From an uncultured Alphaproteobacteria bacterium (GTDB taxonomy: Bacteria > Pseudomonadota > Alphaproteobacteria > Rhizobiales > JACESI01), in the NCBI GenBank assembly GCA_938034375.1, contig CALHLB010000124.1, positions 1 through 35,139 of the forward strand: a DNA stretch of 35,139 bases. Direction: 5' to 3'. Positions 19,765 through 29,094 of the stretch are shown here, one piece after another. Under the pieces are notes generated by a model, which saw only the letters and a program-made list of their open reading frames with translations, ran no database searches and had not been told where the DNA came from. A program made the translations under genes and the position numbers. Numbering within the stretch: position 1 is the stretch's first letter; the number at the start of each line of letters is the position of its first letter.

Positions 19765-20009
19765 GACTGGTTTATTTTGCCTGGGTAAGAGAACAAGTAG
19801 GCTTGGCAGAAGAAGAAGTTACCTTGCCCAATGAGGTTCGCACGATTGCCGATCTTTTTACCTGGCTCTCAAGCCGCGGCGACTCATATGCTGTTTTCAA
19901 GCAAGCAGACCAATTGCGCGCCGCCATCAACCAAGAACATGTAAACCATAATACCAGTTTGAAAGATGCTATTGAAATTGCTCTTTTCCCCCCCATGACA
20001 GGTGGTTAG
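19761..20009 (+). CDS. moaD: Molybdopterin synthase small subunit
   Basis: 82 aa; MRLVYFAWVREQVG, C-terminal FPPMTGG; ATGA overlap with pgsA. Confidence 0.93.
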   Translation: MRLVYFAWVREQVGLAEEEVTLPNEVRTIADLFTWLSSRGDSYAVFKQADQLRAAINQEHVNHNTSLKDAIEIALFPPMTGG

Positions 20010-20010
20010 A

Positions 20011-20475
20011 ATGGCAAAAATAACCGTTCGCATTCAGCGAGAAGCTTTCAATATCAATGAAATATCTGAAACCATGACAGGAAGTCATGCCCCCAATGTT
20101 GGTGCTTTAGTCACCTTCACAGGCTATTGCCGCGATGAAGAAGGCACACTTTCTGCCCTTGAACTTGATCATTATCCTGGCATGGCTGAAAGTGAAATTA
20201 CCCGAATTTCAAAAGAAGCGACAAAACGCTTTAATCTTGATAGTGTAACAGCCATTCACCGCTATGGCAAAATGGCACCTGGAGAGCCAATCGTGCTGGT
20301 TTCTGCCAGTAGCCGCCACCGCAGAGCAGCTTTTCAAGGCGCTGAATTTATTATGGATTTTTTAAAAAGCCGCGCTCCTTTCTGGAAAAAAGAACATAAA
20401 TCAAATGGCGCTTCAGGGGCGTGGGTTGATGCCAAGCAGGATGATGAGGAAGCGCTTTTGCGATGGCAAAAATAA
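20011..20475 (+). CDS. moaE: Molybdopterin synthase catalytic subunit (ORF track begins 20002)
   Basis: VGALVTFTGYCRDEEGTLSALELDHYPGMAE, IHRYGKMAPGEPIVLV, APFWKKEHKSNGASGAWVDAK. Confidence 0.95.
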   Translation: MAKITVRIQREAFNINEISETMTGSHAPNVGALVTFTGYCRDEEGTLSALELDHYPGMAESEITRISKEATKRFNLDSVTAIHRYGKMAPGEPIVLVSASSRHRRAAFQGAEFIMDFLKSRAPFWKKEHKSNGASGAWVDAKQDDEEALLRWQK

Positions 20476-20508
20476 AAGGCTTCACCTTTTCATAAAGATG
20501 AAGCCTTT
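20475..20508. terminator. Stem-loop between convergent moaE and ndk; probable shared terminator
   Basis: Perfect 10-bp inverted repeat AAAGGCTTCA (20475-20484) / TGAAGCCTTT (20499-20508) with a 14-nt loop; minus-strand 3' flank reads TATTTTTGCC (U-rich). Confidence 0.75.
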
Positions 20509-20529
20509 AAAAAAATTCTTTGAGAAGAA

Positions 20530-20952
20530 TTATCCAGCAATTTCACGTTCAGCAAACCAGAATGCAATTTCTTCAGCCGCTGTTTCAGCTGCATCAGACC
20601 CGTGAACAGAGTTTTCACCAATTGAAAGGGCAAACTCTTTACGAATTGTTCCCTCATCCGCTTCAGCCGGGTTGGTTGCACCCATAACCTCACGATTTTT
20701 AACAATCGCATTTTCCCCTTCAAGAACCTGCACAATTGTCGGACCAGAAGACATGAACTCTGTCAATTCACCAAAAAATGGACGTTCTTTATGAACAGTA
20801 TAAAAGGCTTCTGCATCTTTTAAAGACATCCAAACACGCTTTGAAGCAATAACACGCAGGCCAGCTTCTTCAAGTTTAGCGGTAATGTTACCAGTTAAAT
20901 TGCGGGCTGTTGCGTCCGGCTTAATCATTGAGAAAGTACGCTCAAGTGCCAT
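20530..20952 (-). CDS. ndk: Nucleoside diphosphate kinase
   Basis: 140 aa; [51 protein letters not shown]. Confidence 0.97.
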   Translation of the reverse strand: MALERTFSMIKPDATARNLTGNITAKLEEAGLRVIASKRVWMSLKDAEAFYTVHKERPFFGELTEFMSSGPTIVQVLEGENAIVKNREVMGATNPAEADEGTIRKEFALSIGENSVHGSDAAETAAEEIAFWFAEREIAG

Positions 20953-21044
20953 GATTTAAATCCTTGATTATCAATAAGCTTTAGATGGCAGCTTCATACC
21001 CTCGCATTGCCCCTGTTACAAGAGGTAATGAGAAAGATAATAGC

Positions 21045-21713
21045 TTAAACCCCTTCATAACGTTGATCTATCGCTTCAAACCACGTTTTTACGGGATCGT
21101 CGGAAGCAAAAATATCAAAACCAGCAGTTTTTAAAGCCCATTTCAAAGTTCCATAAACAATCAAATCAGCATAAAGCGGCTCTTTGCCGCCAATGAAACG
21201 CTGTTCTGCAAGCATAGTCCGCAAAGGCTTTAGCCCCTCTCTAAAAGCTTCAATATTTTCTTGTGAAGCATTTTGCACATCTTCAAGGCGTGCGCCTAGC
21301 ATATTCTCGCGCGTTTTGCGAAAATAAGCCTGATCTGTTGCGGCCAAACTGTCATGAATGTTTTTAACAACCAGTTTGATAATTAACGGAATAAGTGTTG
21401 TATTTGTCCAGCTTTGAACAAACTTTGCAGCAGCAACACCTTCAGGACCATTGAAAAGTTTTGGCTTTTCAGGAAATTTTTCTTCCAAATAAAGAGCAAT
21501 TGCAAATGAATCGACAACTTTATCGCCCCCACTTTCCAAATAAGGTAGTGTTTTTTGTTCAGTCGCCACATGCTCTTTAATCTTTGTGAAGGGGGTAGCT
21601 ATAGTTTCAAAATCAACGCCTTTATGGGCTAAAGCAGCTTTTGCACGCCAACAGGTAGGTGAAAAACGAAAACTTTCATCTAAACCACACAGATCATAAA
21701 GTTTAATAGACAT
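21045..21713 (-). CDS. Glutathione S-transferase family protein (ORF track begins 21749)
   Basis: MSIKLYDLCGLDESFRFSPTCWRAKAALAHKGVDFETI thioredoxin-like N-domain, KTLPYLESGGDKVVDSFAIALYLEEKFP. Confidence 0.85.
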   Translation of the reverse strand: MSIKLYDLCGLDESFRFSPTCWRAKAALAHKGVDFETIATPFTKIKEHVATEQKTLPYLESGGDKVVDSFAIALYLEEKFPEKPKLFNGPEGVAAAKFVQSWTNTTLIPLIIKLVVKNIHDSLAATDQAYFRKTRENMLGARLEDVQNASQENIEAFREGLKPLRTMLAEQRFIGGKEPLYADLIVYGTLKWALKTAGFDIFASDDPVKTWFEAIDQRYEGV

Positions 21714-21852
21714 GAGACGCTCCCTCTTTTGTCTTTTTTTTAATTTCAATTCTTGATAAATGTTATCACGTAATTATGAAAGTCTTTTCAGTGCTCTTTC
21801 ACTAATGTGTGAATTCGTATCTCGCTTAAATAAACAAAGGTTTTGAAATTTT

Positions 21853-23745
21853 ATGCTGCATGTCAATGATGTCACCTATCGCATAGGGTCGCGCACTCTT
21901 TTCGACAAGGCAACCATGGCTCTTCCAACCGGCAGCAAAGTGGGTCTTGTTGGGCGCAACGGTACCGGAAAATCAACCCTTTTCAAACTTATAACAGATG
22001 AAATAAGCCCCGAATTAGGCGCCATCAGCCTGCATAAAGGCATTAAAATTGGCCAGGTAGCACAGGAAGCACCAGGCAATGATGTCTCGTTAATCGATAC
22101 GGTTTTAAAAGCTGATAAAGAACGCCTAGCCCTTTTGGAGGAAGCCAAAAGCGCAACAGATCCTGAAAGAATTTCAGAAATTCAATTACGACTGGCCGAT
22201 ATTGGCGCCCATAGCGCAACGGCGCGCGCTGCATCCATTCTAAATGGTCTTGGTTTTAATGCAGAAGCGCAACAGCGCCCCTGCCATGAATTTTCAGGCG
22301 GTTGGCGGATGCGCGTGGCTTTAGCAGCAATATTATTTTCGCAACCAGATCTTCTTTTGCTTGATGAACCAACAAATTATCTCGACCTTGAAGGAACCCT
22401 ATGGCTTGAAAACTATATCAATCGATACCCTTATACCGTCTTTCTTATCAGCCATGATCGTGACCTTTTAAATAAATGCGTCAACACAATCGTTCATCTA
22501 GACCAGGCAAAACTTACTCTTTACAAAGGCAATTACGACCTATTTGACCAACAACGCCGTGAAAAGCAGGCTTTACAACTTAAACTTAAGTCAAAACAGG
22601 AAGATCAACGCCGCCATATGGAAGCATTTGTTGAAAGATTCAAAGCTAAAGCTTCCAAAGCGAAACAGGCTCAAAGCCGGCTTAAAGCGCTGCAAAAAAT
22701 GCAGCCGGTTGCTGCAATGATTGATGATCACATCAAACCTTTTCATTTCCCAAATCCCAAAAAGCGCCTATCCCCCCCTATTATTCATATTGAGGAAGGT
22801 TCTGTTGGCTATGAAATGGGGAAACCAATTTTAAAAAAAATCGGCGTTTCGCTCGGTCCAGATGATAGAATTGGCCTTTTAGGTGCCAATGGTAATGGCA
22901 AATCAACCATGGCTAAACTTCTGGCAGACCGCTTGAAAATTGAAGAAGGTCATATGAAGCGCGCCCATAAAATGGGTATAGCCTATTTTGCACAACACCA
23001 ACTTGACGAACTACGCCCTAATGAAAGCGCTTACGATCACATCAGAAAACTGATGGATGACACAATGGAAAACGTAACAGAAGCCCAGGCCCGCGCGCGC
23101 GCAGCGGCAACGGGCTTTGATAGTGCAAAAATGGATATTCCTGCCAAAAACCTCTCTGGTGGCGAAAAAGCAAGGCTTTTGCTCGGCCTTTCCACCTTTC
23201 ACGGGGCGCATTTACTTATATTGGATGAACCAACAAACCATCTTGATATTGATAGCCGTGAAGCACTTGTCCATGCGCTGAACGAATTTGAAGGCGCTGT
23301 TATACTTATCAGCCATGACAGATACCTTCTAGAAGCCTCTGCCGATCGTTTATGGCTTGTTGCAAATGGAACAGTAAAGCCATATGAAAATGATCTTGAT
23401 GAATACCGCTCTTATATTCTTTCATTGGGAAAAACGCCTAAGAAGAGCAAAGAGGCAATATCGGATAATTCAGAAACAGCACAAGAAAAACGCAAACTTA
23501 AAGCACAAGAGCGCGAAAAGCGCGCGCCCCTTATTCAAAAAATAAAAGAACTTGAAAAGAAAATGGCGCTTTTGGAAAAAAAGTTGAAACTGGCAGATGA
23601 AAAGTTAAGTCTTCCAAACCTCTTTACAGACCATAAAGACAAAGCCGCCGAACTTGCCATTATTCGTGCCAGGCTAGCAGATGACATGGCAAAGGCAGAA
23701 GAAGAATGGCTTGAAGCAAGCGCCTCCCTGGAAGAAACAGAATAA
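21853..23745 (+). CDS. ABC-F family ATPase (YheS/Uup-like) with C-terminal coiled coil
   Basis: 630 aa; two ABC domains: GRNGTGKST / FSGGWRMRVALA / LLLDEPTNYLDLE and GANGNGKST / LSGGEKARLLLG / LILDEPTNHLDID. Confidence 0.93.
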   Translation: MLHVNDVTYRIGSRTLFDKATMALPTGSKVGLVGRNGTGKSTLFKLITDEISPELGAISLHKGIKIGQVAQEAPGNDVSLIDTVLKADKERLALLEEAKSATDPERISEIQLRLADIGAHSATARAASILNGLGFNAEAQQRPCHEFSGGWRMRVALAAILFSQPDLLLLDEPTNYLDLEGTLWLENYINRYPYTVFLISHDRDLLNKCVNTIVHLDQAKLTLYKGNYDLFDQQRREKQALQLKLKSKQEDQRRHMEAFVERFKAKASKAKQAQSRLKALQKMQPVAAMIDDHIKPFHFPNPKKRLSPPIIHIEEGSVGYEMGKPILKKIGVSLGPDDRIGLLGANGNGKSTMAKLLADRLKIEEGHMKRAHKMGIAYFAQHQLDELRPNESAYDHIRKLMDDTMENVTEAQARARAAATGFDSAKMDIPAKNLSGGEKARLLLGLSTFHGAHLLILDEPTNHLDIDSREALVHALNEFEGAVILISHDRYLLEASADRLWLVANGTVKPYENDLDEYRSYILSLGKTPKKSKEAISDNSETAQEKRKLKAQEREKRAPLIQKIKELEKKMALLEKKLKLADEKLSLPNLFTDHKDKAAELAIIRARLADDMAKAEEEWLEASASLEETE

Positions 23746-23813
23746 TTACATTTTAGGGTTAGGACCTATTAATTAACAGGTGATTGGTTGAAAGTAAAAT
23801 TCCGCCATGCTTT

Positions 23814-24263
23814 TCAAGCTTTCTTTTCCCATCGCCCCATTGCATTTTGCGCCCAATATGTAACAGTATGACCAGCAGCTTTTTCTTCTTTCCAACTAAG
23901 ACGTGCCTGAGTTAAAGCCTGCCTGTCATGTCCATCAAAAAGATAGATGACCCTTTCATAATTTTCAGTATAGGCAGTTTTAGCGCCATCAATTAAAAAG
24001 CGAATCGCCGCCTGATTAGGATTATCGTCCTCATCTGTTAACCAGATGGGATGATCCATCGCCTCCCCTTCTCCCTTCATGCTATGTGGCAGAAAACTAT
24101 CATCCTGATAGGTCCATAAATATGTATTGAGTGCCTTGATTCGCTCTTCATCGGTGCCATGAATAACGACATTCCAGTTTCTGCTTAACGATTTTCTCAA
24201 CAAATCGGGCAAAACATCCTGAACAGGTTTTGCCATTAGGTGATAAAATAAAATATCAGTCAT
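23814..24263 (-). CDS. holC: DNA polymerase III chi subunit
   Basis: 149 aa; TDILFYHLMAKPVQDVLPDLLRKSL, LPHSMKGEGEAMDHPIWLTDEDDNPN, RVIYLFDGHD; near pepA. Confidence 0.92.
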   Translation of the reverse strand: MTDILFYHLMAKPVQDVLPDLLRKSLSRNWNVVIHGTDEERIKALNTYLWTYQDDSFLPHSMKGEGEAMDHPIWLTDEDDNPNQAAIRFLIDGAKTAYTENYERVIYLFDGHDRQALTQARLSWKEEKAAGHTVTYWAQNAMGRWEKKA

Positions 24264-24369
24264 TTAATTTCAACAAGATAGCTGCCTTTATAAAAATAAT
24301 ACCATAATAACCTTAGGGAAAGCTTGTCTTTTTTTAACCATATCCGATAATCGATTTATTTTATAACCC

Positions 24370-24404
24370 AATCCTTTTAAAATGATGTTCATTTTAAAAG
24401 AAAA
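24370..24404. repeat. Copy B of the same intergenic element
   Basis: aatccTTTTAAAATGAtgtTCATTTTAAAAgaaaa; perfect 11-bp inverted repeat with 3-bp centre (24375-24399). Confidence 0.6.
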
Positions 24405-24476
24405 ATATGGCCAAAACACTTAATCATTTCAAAGTGAATGAGCCATAAACACTTACGGACCAAGCCAATGCTCTTT

Positions 24477-24965
24477 ATGAAGAAAAAATGGCGTATTTTA
24501 GTAACGTTAGTAGCCAGCACTCTTATTTGTTTGCCAGCCAATGGCCAAACTTCTATCACTGTCCCCCTAAGTAATGATAAAAAAGATGTCATCGCCCCGC
24601 CAAGCTGTACTTTTGCTTGCACATATCTTGAATTACCAGCTTTTACCCGCCAGCTTGCACTAGCTGGTCCAACGGGTAGCTACAAAACAGCCCTAACAAG
24701 GCGTAAATTTCTGGACCGTATGGAAGAATGGCGCTTATTTTTAGAAATTTATCGCCAATCTATTGAACAAAAACAGTTTAATGCGCCAGACTGGAACAAA
24801 GCCAACATAACTTACAAAGTGGAATTAGGTCTCTATGACCAATTTTTTGAAAGCTATCGCAATGCCTATCAAATGGATAAGGCAGGTACAATTATATATG
24901 GCGTTGATGCCATCAAGACATCAACAATCTCGCAGGTTGTTCTGCCAAAAATACGACCACAATAA
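24477..24965 (+). CDS. Hypothetical secreted protein (ORF track begins 24438)
   Basis: Signal peptide MKKKWRILVTLVASTLICLPANGQ; mature part with PSCTFACTYLELPAFTRQLALAGPTGSYKT and no recognised domain. Confidence 0.65.
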   Translation: MKKKWRILVTLVASTLICLPANGQTSITVPLSNDKKDVIAPPSCTFACTYLELPAFTRQLALAGPTGSYKTALTRRKFLDRMEEWRLFLEIYRQSIEQKQFNAPDWNKANITYKVELGLYDQFFESYRNAYQMDKAGTIIYGVDAIKTSTISQVVLPKIRPQ

Positions 24966-25030
24966 ACAATTGCAATAAAGCATCCCCGCGCATGGTACCA
25001 TTGAGGCATCATGCGCTTGGAGATATACGA

Positions 25031-26527
25031 TTATTCATAATGATCGCGCACGAGACGATCCAACAAACGAACGCCAAAGCCAGACCCCCAGGATTGATTC
25101 GTCTGCGTTTGCGGGGAGGCCATGGCTACACCTGCAATATCAAGGTGCGCCCATGGTGTTTCCCCAACAAAGCGTTTAAGGAACTGCGCCGCCGTAATGG
25201 AACCAGCCGACCGGCCCCCAACGTTTTTCATATCAGCAAACTTAGATTCAATAAGTTTGTCATAATCTTTTGAAAGAGGGAGCCGCCAAACCTGCTCCCC
25301 CGTTGCTTGACCAGAAGCTGCAATTTGCAAAGACAAATCATCATCATTGGAAAAAAGGCCGGCATGATGATGGCCAAGAGCAATAAGGACAGCACCTGTT
25401 AGCGTTGCCAAATTTATCATGAAACGGGGTTCATATTTATCATTCACATATGTTAACGCATCGCATAAAACCAAGCGTCCCTCGGCATCTGTGTTGATAA
25501 CTTCAATTGTCTGGCCAGACATGGAAGTAACAATATCACCGGGGCGCTGGGCATTGCCATCTGGCATATTTTCAACAAGTCCTAAAACACAAATAACATT
25601 GGCTTTTGCTTTGCGGCTTGCCAATGCATGCATAAGGCCAATAACGGCAGCAGCACCACCCATATCACCCTTCATATCTTCCATACCACCTGCAGGTTTT
25701 AGGGAAATACCCCCTGTATCGAAAACAACGCCTTTACCAATAAAAGCGATGGGTTTATCGTCTTTCTTACCGCCCATCCATTTCATAACGGCCAAACGCG
25801 GTGGGCGCACAGACCCCTGTGCCACCCCTAAAAGCGCACCCATTCTTAGGTCGCTCATTTCTTTTTCGGTTAAAATCTCAACTTCAACACCAAGCTTTGC
25901 AAGATCAGATGCCTTTGAAGCAAATTCAACAGGTCCTAAAATGTTAGCAGGTTCATTAACCAGAGTACGCGCCAGCAACGCCCCCTCAATAACACCTTCT
26001 TCCTTTTTCCAGCATTTTTCAGCTTCATCAGCCTGCTTTAAAACAAGCGTTACCGTGATAGCCTTATCTGCATTTTCTTTATCGTCTTCATCTTTTTTGG
26101 TTTTATAAGTATCAAAACGATAGGCATTGAGCTTCATGCCAGATGCTATTAAAGCAGCCTGGCTTGCCCCAATTTCTTTGACATCAAGCAAAATGCTGGT
26201 TTTTTCTAAATTACTCCCCGTTATAAGCGAGCCAAGCTTACCGCCAAGCGTTAGCCAGTCTGGTTCTTCCATTTCACTTATTTCACCAAGGCCAACAATA
26301 AGCAGACGATCTGCCTTTACCTTTTCCGGCGCAATTAAATCTAAAACAGAGAGGGACTTACCTTTAAAGCCTGTTGTTCTTGATGACTTTTCAAACAACC
26401 CCTCTGGAACGATTTTTGTTGCATCCTCTCCCAATTGGTTTTCACCAGCAGCAAAACAAATAAGCAATTCATGCTCATCATCACGTTTTTGCGAAAAATT
26501 AAATGTCAATGTCTTGGCCATAATCAC
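25031..26527 (-). CDS. pepA: Leucyl aminopeptidase (M17)
   Basis: 498 aa; [50 protein letters not shown] signature. Confidence 0.97.
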   Translation of the reverse strand: MIMAKTLTFNFSQKRDDEHELLICFAAGENQLGEDATKIVPEGLFEKSSRTTGFKGKSLSVLDLIAPEKVKADRLLIVGLGEISEMEEPDWLTLGGKLGSLITGSNLEKTSILLDVKEIGASQAALIASGMKLNAYRFDTYKTKKDEDDKENADKAITVTLVLKQADEAEKCWKKEEGVIEGALLARTLVNEPANILGPVEFASKASDLAKLGVEVEILTEKEMSDLRMGALLGVAQGSVRPPRLAVMKWMGGKKDDKPIAFIGKGVVFDTGGISLKPAGGMEDMKGDMGGAAAVIGLMHALASRKAKANVICVLGLVENMPDGNAQRPGDIVTSMSGQTIEVINTDAEGRLVLCDALTYVNDKYEPRFMINLATLTGAVLIALGHHHAGLFSNDDDLSLQIAASGQATGEQVWRLPLSKDYDKLIESKFADMKNVGGRSAGSITAAQFLKRFVGETPWAHLDIAGVAMASPQTQTNQSWGSGFGVRLLDRLVRDHYE

Positions 26528-26788
26528 CTTGCCTCACGTTCCAAAATCTCTGCTATTAATTAGGCGTTGCATAGTTGATATGACAAGGCTTGATTTAAAA
26601 AACTTGAATTTTCCCGTTAAATAAACAACTAAATTCGGTCTTAAAAGAGATAAAAATATAATTTAATCCCTTGTTAACCAGCTTTCTTCAACCCAAATTA
26701 TTCTTGTCATGATATTAAGAAAATAATTAAAATAAAAAACATCTAACGATAGCTTGAACGGCAACGCAAAAGGGCCTTTAAAACATTT

Positions 26789-27979
26789 ATGAATCGTATT
26801 CAGCTCTATATATTCATGCGCGCTGCCAAGGCCTTTTTGTTAACTGTTTCTGTGCTTATCGGCATTGTTTGGTTAACGCAAGCCTTGCAACAATTGGATT
26901 TAATGACGAATAAAGGCCAAAGCATCGTTATTTTTTTGCAAATAACATGGTTGGTCCTTCCCAAGTTTGTTGCCTTTATTGCCCCTGTTGCGGTTCTTAT
27001 CGCAACTATTTTTACACTCAATACGCTTAATAATGATTCAGAGCTTGTAATCATAACCAATTCAGGCGCATCTCCTTATCTGGTCATAAAACCCCTTTTA
27101 TTTCTAGCTCTTCTTGTTGCATTGGTGGATGCCTCAATTGCCCATTATTTTTCACCCAAGGCTCAAAGGGAGGTGCGAAGCTTCTTTACGGAAATCAACT
27201 CAGATTTGATTTCAAGCATTATTAAACCAGGTGAATTTGCAAGCATAGATAAAGGCATTACTTTTTATGTCGGCGCACGAGATGGCAACGGTATTTTTAA
27301 AAATGTTTTTGTTGCGGATAACCGTGAAAAAGAACAATCCCTCGCCTATTTGGCAAATTCCGGCATTATTACAAGAACAACAAAGGGTACGTTTTTTGTT
27401 TTGCAAGATGGCACCATTCACAGACGCCCCAAAGACCGTGGTTCCATTTCAATTATTGATTATTCATCTTATGCATTTGACCTATCCACATTTCAACGCG
27501 CCCTACCAGATCAATTACAATATAATAAGCCATCGGAAAATTTCACACCTTACCTTATGGCAATCGATCAAAATAACAGCTTGTTCGTTGAAGCCCCTGG
27601 CAGATTTTTTGGGGAATTACATGGACGTTTTTCAGACCCATTATACTCAATTGCCTATGTCTTCATTGCCTTTTTCTTTTTAGGAAGAGCGCAAACAACA
27701 AGACAAGGGCGTTCTTTGGGTATTCTAAGCGCTTTCATCATGGTTTTAATTATTCGTGGTGCCGGTGTAGCAGCCCAAAGCAGCGCAGATAAATTTTTGT
27801 TAGCCAATTATATTCAATACTTGTTGCCCCTTGGCACAATTGTTGTTTGCGCCTTTTTCATCTCTCGTCAAATAGAACCCGTCATCGTTCAAAATATCGC
27901 TCATCGTCTGGACGGTCTTTTAAAATCCATAAAACAGAAATTAGGCCTTACAAAAAGACCACAGGAAACCCTGTCATGA
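26789..27979 (+). CDS. lptF: LPS export ABC transporter permease LptF
   Basis: 396 aa; YjgP/YjgQ family topology, ITNSGASPYLVIKPLLFLA, divergent from pepA, followed by lptG. Confidence 0.93.
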   Translation: MNRIQLYIFMRAAKAFLLTVSVLIGIVWLTQALQQLDLMTNKGQSIVIFLQITWLVLPKFVAFIAPVAVLIATIFTLNTLNNDSELVIITNSGASPYLVIKPLLFLALLVALVDASIAHYFSPKAQREVRSFFTEINSDLISSIIKPGEFASIDKGITFYVGARDGNGIFKNVFVADNREKEQSLAYLANSGIITRTTKGTFFVLQDGTIHRRPKDRGSISIIDYSSYAFDLSTFQRALPDQLQYNKPSENFTPYLMAIDQNNSLFVEAPGRFFGELHGRFSDPLYSIAYVFIAFFFLGRAQTTRQGRSLGILSAFIMVLIIRGAGVAAQSSADKFLLANYIQYLLPLGTIVVCAFFISRQIEPVIVQNIAHRLDGLLKSIKQKLGLTKRPQETLS

Positions 27980-29091
27980 TTCACCCGCTTTCCTATCTCT
28001 TTCAAATGCCGACACTGAGTAGATATTTTGGCTTTATGTTTTTGAAAACGATATTTTTTATCGCTCTTTTTTGTTCGGTTCTGGTCTTTCTGATTGATTT
28101 CACGGAATTATTACGCCGTACATCCGGTCTTAAGGATGTATCCACTTTTGCCGTCTTTGCTCTTTCACTTATTCGCACACCCTCTATAATGGAACAGATT
28201 CTTCCCTTTACTGTGCTGATCGGGGCTATGGTTACACTTTTTATGCTGGCAAGAAGGCTGGAACTTGTCGTTGCGCGTAGCGCCGGCATTTCTGTGTGGC
28301 AGTTCATGATGCCAGCTTTTATTGTAGCGCTTGGATTGGGCTTTGCTGCAACAGCATTGTTTAATCCAACAATTAATTACCTCAATAACCAGGCCCGCCT
28401 TCTTGAGGCTGATATTTTTAACCGAGATGCCAAACTGATAACAGGGGAAACAAGCTCCATCTGGCTACGAAAAACCAATAGGAGTGAAGACATTATTTTA
28501 GGCGCCGCCAGCGCACTAAATAACGGTTCCCTTCTAATTGGTGTCACGATCATTCGCCAAAACAGACAAGGCCGCCTTATCCAGCGCATTGATGCCGATA
28601 GCGCCCAATATGATGGTACACAATGGATATTGGAAAATGCAGCGTTAACAGGTCTTGATTCACAGCGCCACACATCAGGAAAATATTTTCTAAAGCTGGA
28701 TCTTAGCATTGAAGAAGTCAATGAGGGCTTTTCAAAATCTAATCAACGCTCGTTTTGGACCCTTCCTGAACTGATTGAAAAGGCAAAAACAGCCGATTTA
28801 CCCACTTATCGCTATTCTTTGCAATTCAACACCTTGCTAGCGCAGCCTTTTTTCTTTATGGCCATGGTAGTTATTGCTGCAACAGTGTCTTTAAGGTTCA
28901 TTCGCAGCGGTGGAATTAATGGTTTAGTACTCGTTGGCATTGCAACAGGTTTTTTCTTTTATGTGTTGCGGTCGCTAGCGGAAGATTTGGGGAGTAGTGG
29001 TGTTGTCCAACCTGTTCTTGCAGCCTGGTTACCAACACTTCTGGCACTTGTCTTGGGTTTTTCGGTTTTATTACATCAGGAGGATGGCTAA
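27976..29091 (+). CDS. lptG: LPS export ABC transporter permease LptG (ORF track begins 27847)
   Basis: MIHPLSYLFQMPTLSRYFGFMFLKTIFFIALFCSVLVFLIDFTELLRR, VARSAGISVWQFMMPA; ATGA overlap with the lptF stop sets the start. Confidence 0.93.
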   Translation: MIHPLSYLFQMPTLSRYFGFMFLKTIFFIALFCSVLVFLIDFTELLRRTSGLKDVSTFAVFALSLIRTPSIMEQILPFTVLIGAMVTLFMLARRLELVVARSAGISVWQFMMPAFIVALGLGFAATALFNPTINYLNNQARLLEADIFNRDAKLITGETSSIWLRKTNRSEDIILGAASALNNGSLLIGVTIIRQNRQGRLIQRIDADSAQYDGTQWILENAALTGLDSQRHTSGKYFLKLDLSIEEVNEGFSKSNQRSFWTLPELIEKAKTADLPTYRYSLQFNTLLAQPFFFMAMVVIAATVSLRFIRSGGINGLVLVGIATGFFFYVLRSLAEDLGSSGVVQPVLAAWLPTLLALVLGFSVLLHQEDG

Positions 29092-29094
29092 ATT

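Noticed and set aside
22740-22790. C7 run in the ABC-F linker as a phase-variation tract
   Set aside because: Conserved housekeeping-type gene, short tract, no promoter context; slippage cannot be judged from one sequence.
25419-26624. Long antisense ORFs 25419-26108 and 26127-26624 opposite pepA
   Set aside because: Fully explained as shadow frames of pepA; Ser/Pro/Ile-rich sequence without motifs or a credible start region.
27847-27975. Upstream extension of the lptG ORF
   Set aside because: The 43-aa extension is Arg/Lys/Ser-rich shadow sequence of lptF; the ATGA overlap at 27976 gives the conserved LptG N-terminus.
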